DNA of 64,000 nt. Source: CAXBBB01 sp963815505 (GTDB lineage: Bacteria > Bacteroidota > Rhodothermia > Rhodothermales > BA12). Below the pieces are notes generated by a model. It was not told the origin of the DNA. It did not search any database and saw nothing but the letters and a program-made list of their open reading frames with translations. Location of the stretch: NCBI GenBank assembly GCA_963815505.1, contig CAWFGU010000005.1:142504-206503 (forward strand). Reading direction: 5' to 3'. This document shows, piece after piece, positions 1 through 8,604 of this stretch (position 1 is the first letter of the stretch; the number at the start of each line of letters is the position of its first letter). Both the position numbers and the translations under genes were made by a program.

Positions 1-24
1 GCAGGCGACGAAGCGTGACGCTGC

Positions 25-982
25 CTACGCCTCCGCCTCCGCCGACTCAGTGAGACGATTCCGCACGAATACTGCCACTCGGTCGAGCGACTGATTCGCT
101 GCCGGGAGCCATGGCGCGAACAGTTGCCAAAGGTGAAACGCGTCGTCATCGACGTGAAGCATGAGTTCGGAGCCAGCACGTCCGGCATACTCGGCGAGCA
201 GACGGCTGTCGTCGAGCAAGACCTCGCGACCGCCCACTTCCACGTGCGTCGGCGGCAGCAGGGACAAGTCGGCAAGCAGCGGTGATTTCTCTGCGTCGTC
301 GTCGGCGAGGTGGCCCATCGCTCGTTCGGCGAATGCGTGGTCGCCCTCATCTTCAATCATCGGATCGCGCGGCGTGTTGGCCTCTGCGCGTCTGACTCTT
401 GCCGGTTCGGTCCGTATTGGGCGAGAGGAGAGCGAGACCATCTGCGGGGCGACCGGCACGGGCCAGATGGAGCGCGGCGTTGAGCGCCAGGTGTCCGCCC
501 GCGCTGATGCCCCCGAGAATCAGTCGACATCCGGCGTCCTGGACGGCGTGAGCGGCCAAGAGGGCATCGTCGAGTTGAGAGGGCCACACGTGTTCGGGCG
601 CTAATCGGTAGCGCGGCGCGAACGTTGGCAGGTCCGTCGACGCGGCCAGATAGGCCAGCATTCGTTCGTGCGATTCGGGCGAGCCGAGTACGTACCCACC
701 ACCGTAGAACCAGACAATGACAGCGCCCGCATCTCGCCAATCGCTATCGTTGGCGCCGAGCAGCAGTCCATCGGCCCCAATCCGCTCAGGGCGCCCCAAT
801 GCAGCAGGCGAACCTGCCGCGTCGCCCCGAAGCAGCCGTTCGAACGCTGGACGCATCTCGCCGACCGTTTCGCCCAAGTCGACCGAGTCGGCCCAGCGTT
901 CGACGTCGCGCAGCCCGACCGGACCGCTGAAAGGCCCGTCTGCCTGCGCCGCAACCTGGGCGGAATCGAACGCGCTCGCCAT
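25..982 (-). CDS. alpha/beta hydrolase, HSL (hormone-sensitive lipase) family, frameshifted
   Basis: Probable carboxylesterase or lipase hydrolysing small acyl esters. Starting at ATG 982, the first frame shows the oxyanion-hole stretch FYGGGYVLGS (residues 92-101; Tyr replaces the usual His of HGGG) and the nucleophile elbow GGISAGG with Ser160. After LLSPNTDRTG the family match continues in another frame with RDPMIED, the acid region GGREVLLDDS and the candidate catalytic His in AFHLWQLF, ending at the TAG at 25-27. A one-base excess near 393-398 would explain the break; joined, the protein is about 318 residues, normal for the family. The start overlaps the SDR stop (TGATG), so the two are probably co-translated. 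Sequencing error and true decay cannot be separated here. Confidence 0.75.
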
Positions 983-1782
983 CAGATGTCCAGCGACTGT
1001 ACCGCTCCGCCGTCGACGCGGTAGTTCGAGCCGGTTACGAACGAGGCCAGTTCGGAGCACAAAAAGGCCACAACCGGCGCCACCTCGTCGGCGCGACCCC
1101 GACGCCCGACGACCAGGTGCGGACGCTCTTCCTTCAAGAACGACTGAACGGCTTCCTCCTCGCTCACACCCATTTCTTCGGCACGTTTCTCCATCATGCC
1201 GTCCGTCATATCCGTTTTGATGAACGCCGGGGCGATGGAGTTGATGAGCACGCCTTTCTGCGTGTAGACCTGGCTCATGCCTTTAGCGAACGTCAGCGTG
1301 GCGGCTTTGGCCGCGTTATAGACCACCTCGTCCGGATACGCCTGTGCGACGTTCTCGCTCGTCACGAATACGACGCGCCCCCATCCGCGCTCCAGCATAG
1401 GCGGGATGAACGCTTTGCTCATCCGCACGCCCGAGAGAAAATCGACCTGCCACGCGTGATTCCAGTCATCCTCGCTGATGTCGCGCAGCGGATCGCCCTT
1501 GGCTCCCGTCACCCCTGCTGCGTGGAAGAGGATGTCAACGTCCCAATCGACGGCGGCTTTGACTTTGTCGGCGCCCTCCTGGCTCGACAGATCAGCGACG
1601 ACAGTGACTAGGTCATCGCTCTCACCGCCCAGCGCCTGGGCAGCCTGCGCGAGTTCGTCGGCGTCGAGGTCAGTGAGCAGCAAGCGAACGCCTTCGTCTT
1701 TGAGGATCTTGGCGGTTTCGAGGGCGATGTCGCCCGCTGCGCCGGAGATGACGGCTGCGCGGCCGGAGATTTTGAGGTCCAT
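982..1782 (-). CDS. short-chain dehydrogenase/reductase (SDR)
   Basis: NAD(P)-dependent oxidoreductase of 266 residues with a Rossmann fold. A degenerate cofactor loop SGAAGDIA lies at residues 13-20, where the family usually has TGxxxGIG. HAAG (87-90) stands in for NNAG, and the catalytic Ser142, Tyr155 and Lys159 lie in VTSENV and YNAAK. A typical C-terminal VTGSNYRVDGG strand closes the fold. I chose ATG 1782 (MDLKISG) because the upstream in-frame extension has no SDR similarity. Downstream it overlaps the hydrolase start in TGATG. The substrate cannot be read from sequence; the hydrolase partner suggests lipid or ester metabolism, which is inference. Confidence 0.85.
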   Translation of the reverse strand: MDLKISGRAAVISGAAGDIALETAKILKDEGVRLLLTDLDADELAQAAQALGGESDDLVTVVADLSSQEGADKVKAAVDWDVDILFHAAGVTGAKGDPLRDISEDDWNHAWQVDFLSGVRMSKAFIPPMLERGWGRVVFVTSENVAQAYPDEVVYNAAKAATLTFAKGMSQVYTQKGVLINSIAPAFIKTDMTDGMMEKRAEEMGVSEEEAVQSFLKEERPHLVVGRRGRADEVAPVVAFLCSELASFVTGSNYRVDGGAVQSLDI

Positions 1783-1980
1783 GCGGAGTAGAGTCTGAGT
1801 GAGAAGTCTCGTTCTCACGCTGGCTGTCTCGGATGGATGCCGGGAGGCCAGGGACGTTTCCGAATCGTGGAGAGTGCGACGAGGCGAGGCCCACCGAAAC
1901 ATCTATGGTGTCCGTCGAGCGAGCGGGGGTTACGGAAGGCAGACTCTTCAAGAATGGCACAAGACCGTATGGCAGACGCA

Positions 1981-2026
1981 CAAAAAGTGCAGAAGGCCAA
2001 CCCTCACCGAAGAGAGCCAGCCTTCT
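1981..2026 (-). terminator. Rho-independent terminator of tRNA-Pro
   Basis: On the minus strand, directly 3' of tRNA-Pro, AGAAGGC plus a GC/GU-paired inner stem closes around TTCGGT and is followed by a short TTTTT run (plus-strand AAAAA at 1982-1986). The stem is about 15 pairs including wobbles, spanning 1991-2026. Confidence 0.65.
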
Positions 2027-2029
2027 GAG

Positions 2030-2103
2030 TCGGGGTGGCGGGATTTGAACCCACGACCTCGTCGTCCCGAACGACGCGCGCTACCGAGCTGCGCCACACC
2101 CCG
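2030..2103 (-). tRNA. tRNA-Pro (CGG)
   Basis: A 74-nt cloverleaf on the minus strand. Acceptor CGGGGTG pairs with CACCCCG, the D arm is GCGCAGCTCGGTAGCGC, and the anticodon loop TTCGGGA reads CGG. The T arm is GTGGGTTCAAATCCCGC. CCA is not encoded. The sequence closely follows the usual bacterial tRNA-Pro. Confidence 0.95.
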
Positions 2104-2216
2104 ATGGTGCGATCCGCCTGTTGTGCCAGCGGACGGCTAATATAACGGGATCGGTAGCACAATGCCGCCGTTGGACCCCGAAGTTTCGGCAAACGTCCCC
2201 ACCTCCCCGCTCTCTG

Positions 2217-3152
2217 ATGCTCCGTCGCCACTTCTTTCGTTCCGCTTCGACTGCCGCAGCCGGTGCGCTCGTCGCGCCCGCCCTCCTGACCTCGACTAAG
2301 GCGCAGGCACGAACGGCTTCCGCGGTTGCCGAGGGCGGACAGTTCTCGATGTTGCGTCGGGGCGTCGGCCTATTCACTGAGCGAGGTGGCACGATAGGCT
2401 ACCTTGCCGGACCGGACGGCTTCGCCATTGTCGACACGCAGTATCCCGATACAGCGCAGAATGCCTACGACGGGTTGCGCGAGCAAACGGGTCGCGCGTT
2501 GGACCTGCTCATCAACACGCACCACCACGGCGACCATACAGCGGGCAACGTGGCACTTGCGCCACTGGCTGCACGACACGTCGCTCACGCCAACGTTCCC
2601 GGCCTGATGCGCGCCTCGACGCGAGAGGGGAGCGAGACGGCTCCCGTCCCTGGCGAGACGTTTGAGAGCGAGACCGCGCTCGACATGGGAAGCGAGACGA
2701 TCCGCCTGATGCACTTCGGCCCCGGCCATACAGCGGGCGACGCTGTCGTTCTGTTCGAGCGCGCCAACGTGATCCACACCGGCGACCTCGTGTTCAACCG
2801 CATCCCTCCCTACATCGACCCTGGCACGAGCGGCGCCGATACGACCAACTGGCAATTGGTGCTCGAGCGTGTCCACGACTTGGGCGATGCCGACACGCTC
2901 TATGTTTTCGGTCACTCGAATGCGGCCTACGGCGTCGTCGGCACGCAGGCCGATGTGCGCGCCATGCGTCAGTACCTCGAAGCGCTGACGTCTCATGTCG
3001 ACGCGGCGCGGCAAGCCGGAAAGTCGCTGGAGGAGGCTCAGACCATGCGGCTGGATGCGGCCCCCGAGTTTTACGCTCCTGAGGGCTTCTTGACGGTTGG
3101 ACGCAATGTAGAGGCTGTATGGGCTGAGCGAGAGATGAGGGGGAACGGCTGA
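2217..3152 (+). CDS. exported metallo-beta-lactamase-fold hydrolase
   Basis: MBL-superfamily metallohydrolase of 311 residues. The N-terminus starts MLRRHFFRS and runs into a hydrophobic Ala-rich stretch ending KAQA, which looks like a twin-arginine signal and suggests folding before export. The zinc motif HxHxDH is present as THHHGDH (residues 101-107). Later metal ligands appear in GPGHTAGD, the TGDL segment and FGHSN. The overall plan resembles periplasmic MBL hydrolases of the SoxH/quinoprotein-relay type and class B beta-lactamases, but nothing points to a specific substrate. ATG 2217 is chosen because the signal begins there. It stands alone between tRNA-Pro and a glycosyltransferase. 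Confidence 0.82.
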   Translation: MLRRHFFRSASTAAAGALVAPALLTSTKAQARTASAVAEGGQFSMLRRGVGLFTERGGTIGYLAGPDGFAIVDTQYPDTAQNAYDGLREQTGRALDLLINTHHHGDHTAGNVALAPLAARHVAHANVPGLMRASTREGSETAPVPGETFESETALDMGSETIRLMHFGPGHTAGDAVVLFERANVIHTGDLVFNRIPPYIDPGTSGADTTNWQLVLERVHDLGDADTLYVFGHSNAAYGVVGTQADVRAMRQYLEALTSHVDAARQAGKSLEEAQTMRLDAAPEFYAPEGFLTVGRNVEAVWAEREMRGNG

Positions 3153-3320
3153 CATTGCCGCATACCGTCCGAAAGGAGTATGCGGAGAGGCCATTCCGAT
3201 TTGTATACTTCATCCTCTTCCGGAGTCCACCACGTCGCCGGACTGCATCCAACCTCGCGCTGCCTATCCGCACCGATACCGTTCTCCCCTGCTCCCACCA
3301 CTACCGACGGTTCGGTTTTT

Positions 3321-4577
3321 ATGCACATAGCTGTTCTGTATCAGTACGGCCACAATCCCGATAGCTCAGCGTCTGCGCGACTCTGGCGACTGATGGATCG
3401 GTGGAGCCGCGATCATGAGGTGACGCTCATCACGTCTTCGGCATGGCGGGCTAGGCGCTGCAGCTACCGCTTTCCTTGGGTGCCGCCCGGCGTCCGGCTC
3501 GTCGAGGTGCCGCTCACCTATGAGAACGAGATGAGCGGAAGTGGGCGCGCTGCTGCGTATGGCGCTTTTGCTTGGCGTGCCTTAAAGGCCACCGAGTCAC
3601 TGCAAGCGCCTGACCTCGTGATGGCGAGTTCGACCCCATTGTCGGTGCCGTGGGCAGGCGCCCGTTTGGCGCGCAGGTGGGACGTTCCCTGGGTATTCGA
3701 GGTGCGAGACCTCTGGCCCGACTTCCCCATAGAGATGGGGGCTATCCCATCTGTGTTGCATGGACCTGCTCGTCGTCTCGAGCGCTCCCTGTATCGGAGC
3801 GCAAGTCGGATTGTGACGCTTTCGCCTGATATGACTCGACACGTAGCGGGCCTTGGGTTTGCAGACAAAGTCGAAACCAGTTTCGGCGGCTCCGATGCAA
3901 GAAGCGCCCCAATTAATCAGTTGGAAGGAAATGAGGCAGGTAGACGCACTACGCTGCTGTACGCGGGAACGTTGGGGCGTGCCAACGCCATCCCGATGCT
4001 CCTGGAAACGGCCGAGCAGCTGGCACCCCGCAACGATCATACGTTCGTTTTCATGGGGAGCGGCTACTATGCCGATGCCGTTCGATCTGCGGCTGATCGT
4101 CTGCCCAACGTCCGCTTCGTAGGAGAAAAACCGCGACATGAGACCGCTGAGTGGTTCGCCAAAGCGGACATTTCGTTGGTGACGTTCGAACCGCTTCCGG
4201 TTCTCAAATCCAACTCGCCCTCTAAGTTCTACGACAGCCTCTCAGTAGGAACGCCTCCCCTGGTCACTAACTCGGGTTGGACACGCGCGTTGGTCGAGAA
4301 GCATCGCATGGGGTGGTACTGCTCGTCCGAAGATGTGGATACGTTTTCCAGCTGTCTGGCTGCACTGCTAGACTCACCACAGCGCATCGCTGGTGCAGCC
4401 GGACGAGCACTGGCGTTCGCGAGGAAACCGAGCCAAAGGCTCTTATTCGATCGCGAATTTCAAGCCGAGCAGTACCTGAATATTTTCAAAGAGGTCGTGC
4501 CAGCAGGGGACCACTCACTTGTGCGTTCGATCGCATCCCGCGACGAACAACAGAACGAACTGTTGCGCGCTGCCTGA
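3321..4577 (+). CDS. GT4-family glycosyltransferase (WbuB-like)
   Basis: Retaining GT-B glycosyltransferase of 418 residues. It opens with the Rossmann strand MHIAVLYQYGHNP and shows the family signature EVRDLWPDFP in the acceptor domain. The donor domain has LLYAGTLGRAN, a VGEKPRHE region and LKSNSPSKFYDSLSVGTP, where the E-x7-E motif is expected. It most resembles WbuB-type enzymes that transfer an amino sugar from a nucleotide donor to a surface polysaccharide precursor. The start at 3321 follows an AT-rich patch and removes a non-conserved extension. There is no polysaccharide cluster nearby, which is unusual for this type. Confidence 0.85.
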   Translation: MHIAVLYQYGHNPDSSASARLWRLMDRWSRDHEVTLITSSAWRARRCSYRFPWVPPGVRLVEVPLTYENEMSGSGRAAAYGAFAWRALKATESLQAPDLVMASSTPLSVPWAGARLARRWDVPWVFEVRDLWPDFPIEMGAIPSVLHGPARRLERSLYRSASRIVTLSPDMTRHVAGLGFADKVETSFGGSDARSAPINQLEGNEAGRRTTLLYAGTLGRANAIPMLLETAEQLAPRNDHTFVFMGSGYYADAVRSAADRLPNVRFVGEKPRHETAEWFAKADISLVTFEPLPVLKSNSPSKFYDSLSVGTPPLVTNSGWTRALVEKHRMGWYCSSEDVDTFSSCLAALLDSPQRIAGAAGRALAFARKPSQRLLFDREFQAEQYLNIFKEVVPAGDHSLVRSIASRDEQQNELLRAA

Positions 4578-4594
4578 ATTGGTACCGAAAGCAG

Positions 4595-6466
4595 CTACAC
4601 TACAGCGGCGTACATTTCGTCGATTAGGTCCTCGTAGCGCGCTTCGATGGCACGGCGGCGCAGTTTCATCGTCGGTGTCATGAGTTCGTTCTCGACCGTG
4701 AACGCCTCGTTCAGCAGTCGGAAATCGCGGATGCGCTCGTGCGATGCTGCTTGCTTGGAATACGTCTTGAACGTCTCGCGAATACGCACCTGAACGTCTG
4801 GGTGCATCATCGCCTCTTCGTCGCTAGTGACCCCCGTCATCGTCTGAGCGACATCTGGGTTAACGACGACAAGCGCTGACAAGAACTCGCGCCCTTCGCC
4901 GATGATCAGAACTTGGTCGATGAGGGCGTCCGTTTTGAAGCCGTCCTCGATGGGACCTGGATAAATGTTCTTGCCGCCTTTGGACACGATCATGTGCTTG
5001 ATGCGATCTGTGATCTGCAAATAGCCATTTGAAAAACGCCCCACATCGCCCGTGTGATACCAGCCGTCGGCGTCGATGGCCTCTTTGGTGGCCTCGTCGT
5101 TGTTCCAATATCCGCGCATGATGTTGGGTCCGCGAGCGACGATCTCACCCTCGCCGCTGCTCAGTGCATTGTCATCGCCAGCGGTTCCGGTGTGCTGGGT
5201 CAGGACCGCGCCGTCCTTCATAATTCCGACCGTTACCCCTGGGAGCACGCGTCCGACGGATCCGAAGCGAGGAGCGGCGAGGGGATTAGCCGCCAGAACG
5301 GGCGCCGTTTCGGTCAGTCCGTAGCCTTCGATGATGGTCACGCCCGCAGCCTCGAAAAACTCGCCGATAGCCTTGGGCAATGCCGCTCCACCTGATACGG
5401 CGAAGCGCAGATTGCCGCCCAGCTTCTCGTGCAGCTTGGCAAACGCCAGCTTCATCGCGAGACTGTGCTGCGCTCCCAGGATCGGCCCGACGCGCTTTCC
5501 GGCCTTGCGCTTCTCGGCTACCTTCTTGCCCGTCGATACGGCCCAGTTGAATACGCCCTGCTTGGCCGCTCCGCCTTCCTCGACGCCTTTGGCGATCACG
5601 TTGTAGATGCGCTCGAACAGGCGCGGCACGCTCACCAGAATCGTCGGGTGGACTTCGGTCAAGTTCTTGCTGACCGCATCGACGCTCTCGGCGTACGAGA
5701 TGAGAGTGCCGTTGGCCAGAACCGTCAGGTAGCCTGCGGTACGCTCGAACGAGTGGCAGAGCGGCAGAAACGACAGGTGGTGGTCGTTTTCGTCGAAGCC
5801 GATGGCTTCGCTCGCCGCTTTGGCATTCGAGCAGAAATTCTTGTGTGTCAGCATGACGCCCTTGGGCGTGCCGGTCGTGCCCGACGTGTAGATCAGCGCG
5901 CTCAGATCGTCCTCCTTGACAGCATCGCCCAGTGCGCGCAGGTCCGAATCATTCGCATTCCAATACTCAGCACCCGCCGTCATCGCGTCGTCCCACGAGA
6001 CGACATGGTCGGGATGCTCGCCGCGCAGCTCGCTCATAGCGACGATCCCTTCCATCTCGGGGCACTCGTCGTAGATGCTCTCAGCCTTGCGTAACTGGAT
6101 CGAAGTCGACGTGACGAAGACTTTCGACCCGCTGTCGGCCAGGATAAAACCCACCTGGGCAGCAGGGAGCGTGGTGTAAAGCGATACGTTGACGGCACCC
6201 AGGATCTGCGTCGCCATATCGGTGACGAACCACTCGGGTCTGTTCTCGCTCAGGATCGCGACCCTATCGCCCGGGCGTACGCCCTGGCTGTGGAGATAGC
6301 CCGCCATCGCTTGGACATTGACGACCATTTCATCCCAAGTAATCCCCACCCACTCCTTGGTGCGTTTGTCTTTGTGGCGGACCACGTCACGCGCTTTTCC
6401 TTTATAGTGTGCGGCGAGATTGTAGAACAGCTCGGGGACAGTATCGAACGGAACGAGGACGGCCAT
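4595..6466 (-). CDS. long-chain fatty acid--CoA ligase (FadD15-like AMP-forming)
   Basis: Activates fatty acids to acyl-CoA through an acyl-adenylate. This 623-residue protein carries the ATP-binding motif YTSGTTGTPKG (193-203), the GYGLTET motif, WYHTGDVG and the hinge DRIKHMIVSKGGKNI. Its length and the FxPLCHSFER segment fit the eukaryote-like long-chain synthetase branch common in Bacteroidota and actinobacteria. ATG 6466 gives a full-length N-terminus. It lies 75 bases downstream of pyrD on the same strand and ends convergently 17 bases from the glycosyltransferase, with no clear terminator between them. Confidence 0.93.
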   Translation of the reverse strand: MAVLVPFDTVPELFYNLAAHYKGKARDVVRHKDKRTKEWVGITWDEMVVNVQAMAGYLHSQGVRPGDRVAILSENRPEWFVTDMATQILGAVNVSLYTTLPAAQVGFILADSGSKVFVTSTSIQLRKAESIYDECPEMEGIVAMSELRGEHPDHVVSWDDAMTAGAEYWNANDSDLRALGDAVKEDDLSALIYTSGTTGTPKGVMLTHKNFCSNAKAASEAIGFDENDHHLSFLPLCHSFERTAGYLTVLANGTLISYAESVDAVSKNLTEVHPTILVSVPRLFERIYNVIAKGVEEGGAAKQGVFNWAVSTGKKVAEKRKAGKRVGPILGAQHSLAMKLAFAKLHEKLGGNLRFAVSGGAALPKAIGEFFEAAGVTIIEGYGLTETAPVLAANPLAAPRFGSVGRVLPGVTVGIMKDGAVLTQHTGTAGDDNALSSGEGEIVARGPNIMRGYWNNDEATKEAIDADGWYHTGDVGRFSNGYLQITDRIKHMIVSKGGKNIYPGPIEDGFKTDALIDQVLIIGEGREFLSALVVVNPDVAQTMTGVTSDEEAMMHPDVQVRIRETFKTYSKQAASHERIRDFRLLNEAFTVENELMTPTMKLRRRAIEARYEDLIDEMYAAVV

Positions 6467-6541
6467 GAGGATGCAAATCGGGGATTGAAGCCAGAGTAAC
6501 GCGAGCGATACGCGGGATGTTCAAAAACGTCGCCGAACCAG

Positions 6542-7636
6542 CTACGCTCCTGCCCCGATGGCATCGCGAATGTGACGTAGCCCATCGGCTTCGAGCAGGT
6601 CGACGAGGCCACGTTTGATGTCTCCGACGAGGGCAGGGCCGTGGTAAACGAGTCCTGTATACAACTGCACCAGGCTGGCTCCGGCGCGGATCTTTTCGTA
6701 GGCCGCCTGGGCCGAATCCACTCCGCCCACGCCGATGATGGGCAGTTCGTCGCCGATGCGGTGGTAGAGATAGCGCACCAGCTGCGTCGACCGCTCTGCA
6801 ATGGGAGGACCGCTCAGTCCGCCGTTTCCGATTCGGGCTAGTGTGCCCGAGTCTGCCCCGAGTCCCTGCCGGTCGGACGCCGTGTTAGAGGCAATGAATC
6901 CGGCGATGCCGTATTCCCTGGCGATGGCGATGGTCTCGTCGTAGCGGCTATCGAACACGAAATCAGCCGAGTCGGGCGGCGATAGTTTGAGCAGAAGGGG
7001 CACGCGGACGTTCATTTCGTCGCCCTTAGCCACGATGGTGCGCAGCAGATCGTTGAGTGCCTGCGGATCCTCGAACGTCTTGCCCTCGGCCGTATTGGGG
7101 CACGACACGTTGATCGCTACGTAATCGACCAGTCCGGCGACGCGTTCGAACGAGTCTCGGAAATCGGCGAGAGCCGCGTCGCCCAGTATGGCTGGGTCGT
7201 GCGTCTTGGCGATGTTCACACCCAGGGGACGGTCGTGCGCCAGCGTGCGCAGCCTGCGCGAGATGATGGCAGCACCCTCGTTGCCCAGTCCCAGCCGGTT
7301 GATCAGCGCTTCTTGCTCTTCGAGGCGAAACAGGCGCGGCTTGGGGTTGCCCTGCGAAGCGCGCGCCGTGACCGATCCGACTTCGGCGAATCCGAACCCG
7401 ATCTGCTCCCACAGCGGCACCAGCTTGGCATTCTTGTCGAAGCCCGCCGCCAGGCCGACCGGGTTGGGAAAGGAGAACCCTAGAATCTTGAGCGCGAGCC
7501 TGTTGTCCTCCCACCCGAACGTGCTGCGGACGTAGCCCGACGCTGCCTTTTGCCCCAGCCCACCGACGCGTGCGGCAACGCCGTGCGCCGTTTCGGGCGG
7601 CAGTCGGAAGAGGAGCGAACGAAGCGCGTCGTACAT
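6542..7636 (-). CDS. pyrD: dihydroorotate dehydrogenase (quinone), class 2
   Basis: Oxidises dihydroorotate to orotate with FMN and membrane quinone, the fourth step of pyrimidine synthesis. The 364-residue protein starts with the amphipathic class-2 helix MYDALRSLLFRLPPE and shows PVGLAAGFDKNA, VGSVTARASQGNPKPR, the catalytic-Ser segment NVSCPNT, KLSPP, SNTASDRQGL and the FMN phosphate loop GVGGVDSAQAAYEKIRAGA. I selected ATG 7636; another in-frame ATG sits five codons upstream at 7651. It is divergent from the PhzF gene across about 80 bases. Confidence 0.95.
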   Translation of the reverse strand: MYDALRSLLFRLPPETAHGVAARVGGLGQKAASGYVRSTFGWEDNRLALKILGFSFPNPVGLAAGFDKNAKLVPLWEQIGFGFAEVGSVTARASQGNPKPRLFRLEEQEALINRLGLGNEGAAIISRRLRTLAHDRPLGVNIAKTHDPAILGDAALADFRDSFERVAGLVDYVAINVSCPNTAEGKTFEDPQALNDLLRTIVAKGDEMNVRVPLLLKLSPPDSADFVFDSRYDETIAIAREYGIAGFIASNTASDRQGLGADSGTLARIGNGGLSGPPIAERSTQLVRYLYHRIGDELPIIGVGGVDSAQAAYEKIRAGASLVQLYTGLVYHGPALVGDIKRGLVDLLEADGLRHIRDAIGAGA

Positions 7637-7718
7637 AGCGTCAAGATACATTGCCTCCCGATCCACCGGGCCGCTCGTGCGTAGATTCGGGCTACCGTAT
7701 TTATCGCAACGCCCGTAC

Positions 7719-8549
7719 ATGCCCACATCCCTCATCACCGTCGATGCGTTCACCGACGCTCCGTTCACCGGTAACCCGGCCGCCGTCTGCCTGCTGCCCG
7801 AGCCGCAAACCGACGAGTGGATGCAGGCCGTCGCTTCGGAGATGAATCTGTCAGAGACGGCGTTCGCGTACCCCGAGGGAGACGCGTACCGGCTGCGCTG
7901 GTTCACGCCGGTCGAGGAGGTCGATCTGTGCGGCCATGCCACGCTCGCTGCGGCCCACGTGTTGTGGAGCCAAGCGCTTGCCGAGAAAGGGAGTGCCATC
8001 GTGTTCAACACGGCCAGCGGATCGCTCTCGTGCCGCCTGCAGAAGAACGGCGAGATCGAGATGAACTTCCCCGCCGAGCCAGTCGCGCGCGTCAAAGCGC
8101 CCAAGGGCATCGAAAAAGCGCTGGGCATCAAGCCGACGCGCGTCTTCGCCAACCGTCTGGACCTGCTCGTGCTGTTGGATTCGGATAGAGACGTGCGCGA
8201 ACTCATGCCGTCGCTCTCGGACGTGGCGGGCCTCATCATCGACGGCGACGAACCCCGCACGCCGCGCGGCGTGATAGTGACCGCCCAGGCCCGAAAAGGC
8301 GTCGCCTGCGATTTCGTGTCGCGCTACTTCGCGCCCGGCATCGGCGTCGGCGAGGACCCGGTGACGGGTTCGGCGCATTGCGCGCTGGGGCCGTTCTGGA
8401 GCAAGCGGCTCAAGAAGACCGAACTGGTCGGCTACCAGGCCAGCGCCAGGGGCGGGCGCGTCGGCGTCGTCCACAACGACACGCGCGTCACGCTGACAGG
8501 AACGGCCGTCACGATGATGCACTGCCAGTTGCAGCACGACCGGGTGTAA
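7719..8549 (+). CDS. PhzF-family isomerase-like protein
   Basis: Member of the PhzF/diaminopimelate-epimerase-like fold, 276 residues in two related halves. The N-terminal FTGNPAAVCLLP and the candidate catalytic Glu46 in NLSETAF are present, followed by the LCGHATLAAAHVL stretch. The second half has GEDPVTGSAHCALGPFW, diagnostic of the family, and the C-terminal QASARGGRVGV strand. No phenazine genes are near, so a generic isomerase role is all that can be claimed. The ATG at 7719 aligns with the usual short N-terminus. It ends in a strong shared hairpin. Confidence 0.9.
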   Translation: MPTSLITVDAFTDAPFTGNPAAVCLLPEPQTDEWMQAVASEMNLSETAFAYPEGDAYRLRWFTPVEEVDLCGHATLAAAHVLWSQALAEKGSAIVFNTASGSLSCRLQKNGEIEMNFPAEPVARVKAPKGIEKALGIKPTRVFANRLDLLVLLDSDRDVRELMPSLSDVAGLIIDGDEPRTPRGVIVTAQARKGVACDFVSRYFAPGIGVGEDPVTGSAHCALGPFWSKRLKKTELVGYQASARGGRVGVVHNDTRVTLTGTAVTMMHCQLQHDRV

Positions 8550-8594
8550 ACGTCAAGCGGCCTCACCCGGTAGAGGATGAGGCCGCTTGACGTT
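8549..8594. terminator. bidirectional hairpin terminator between PhzF gene and barrel-protein gene
   Basis: A perfect 17-bp inverted repeat (AACGTCAAGCGGCCTCA and its complement) around a 12-base loop sits between two convergent genes. The minus side runs into a short T-rich patch; the plus side lacks a T tract, so termination may be stronger for the minus-strand gene. Confidence 0.65.
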
Positions 8595-8604
8595 GCAGCG
8601 GATG

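Noticed and set aside
7652..8260. Upstream in-frame extension of pyrD by about 200 codons
   Set aside because: It is antisense to the PhzF gene; class 2 DHODH begins at MYDALRS, so the start is placed at 7636.
7719..8549. Phenazine biosynthesis role for the PhzF-like gene
   Set aside because: No other phenazine genes are present, and PhzF-family members are common in bacteria that make no phenazines.
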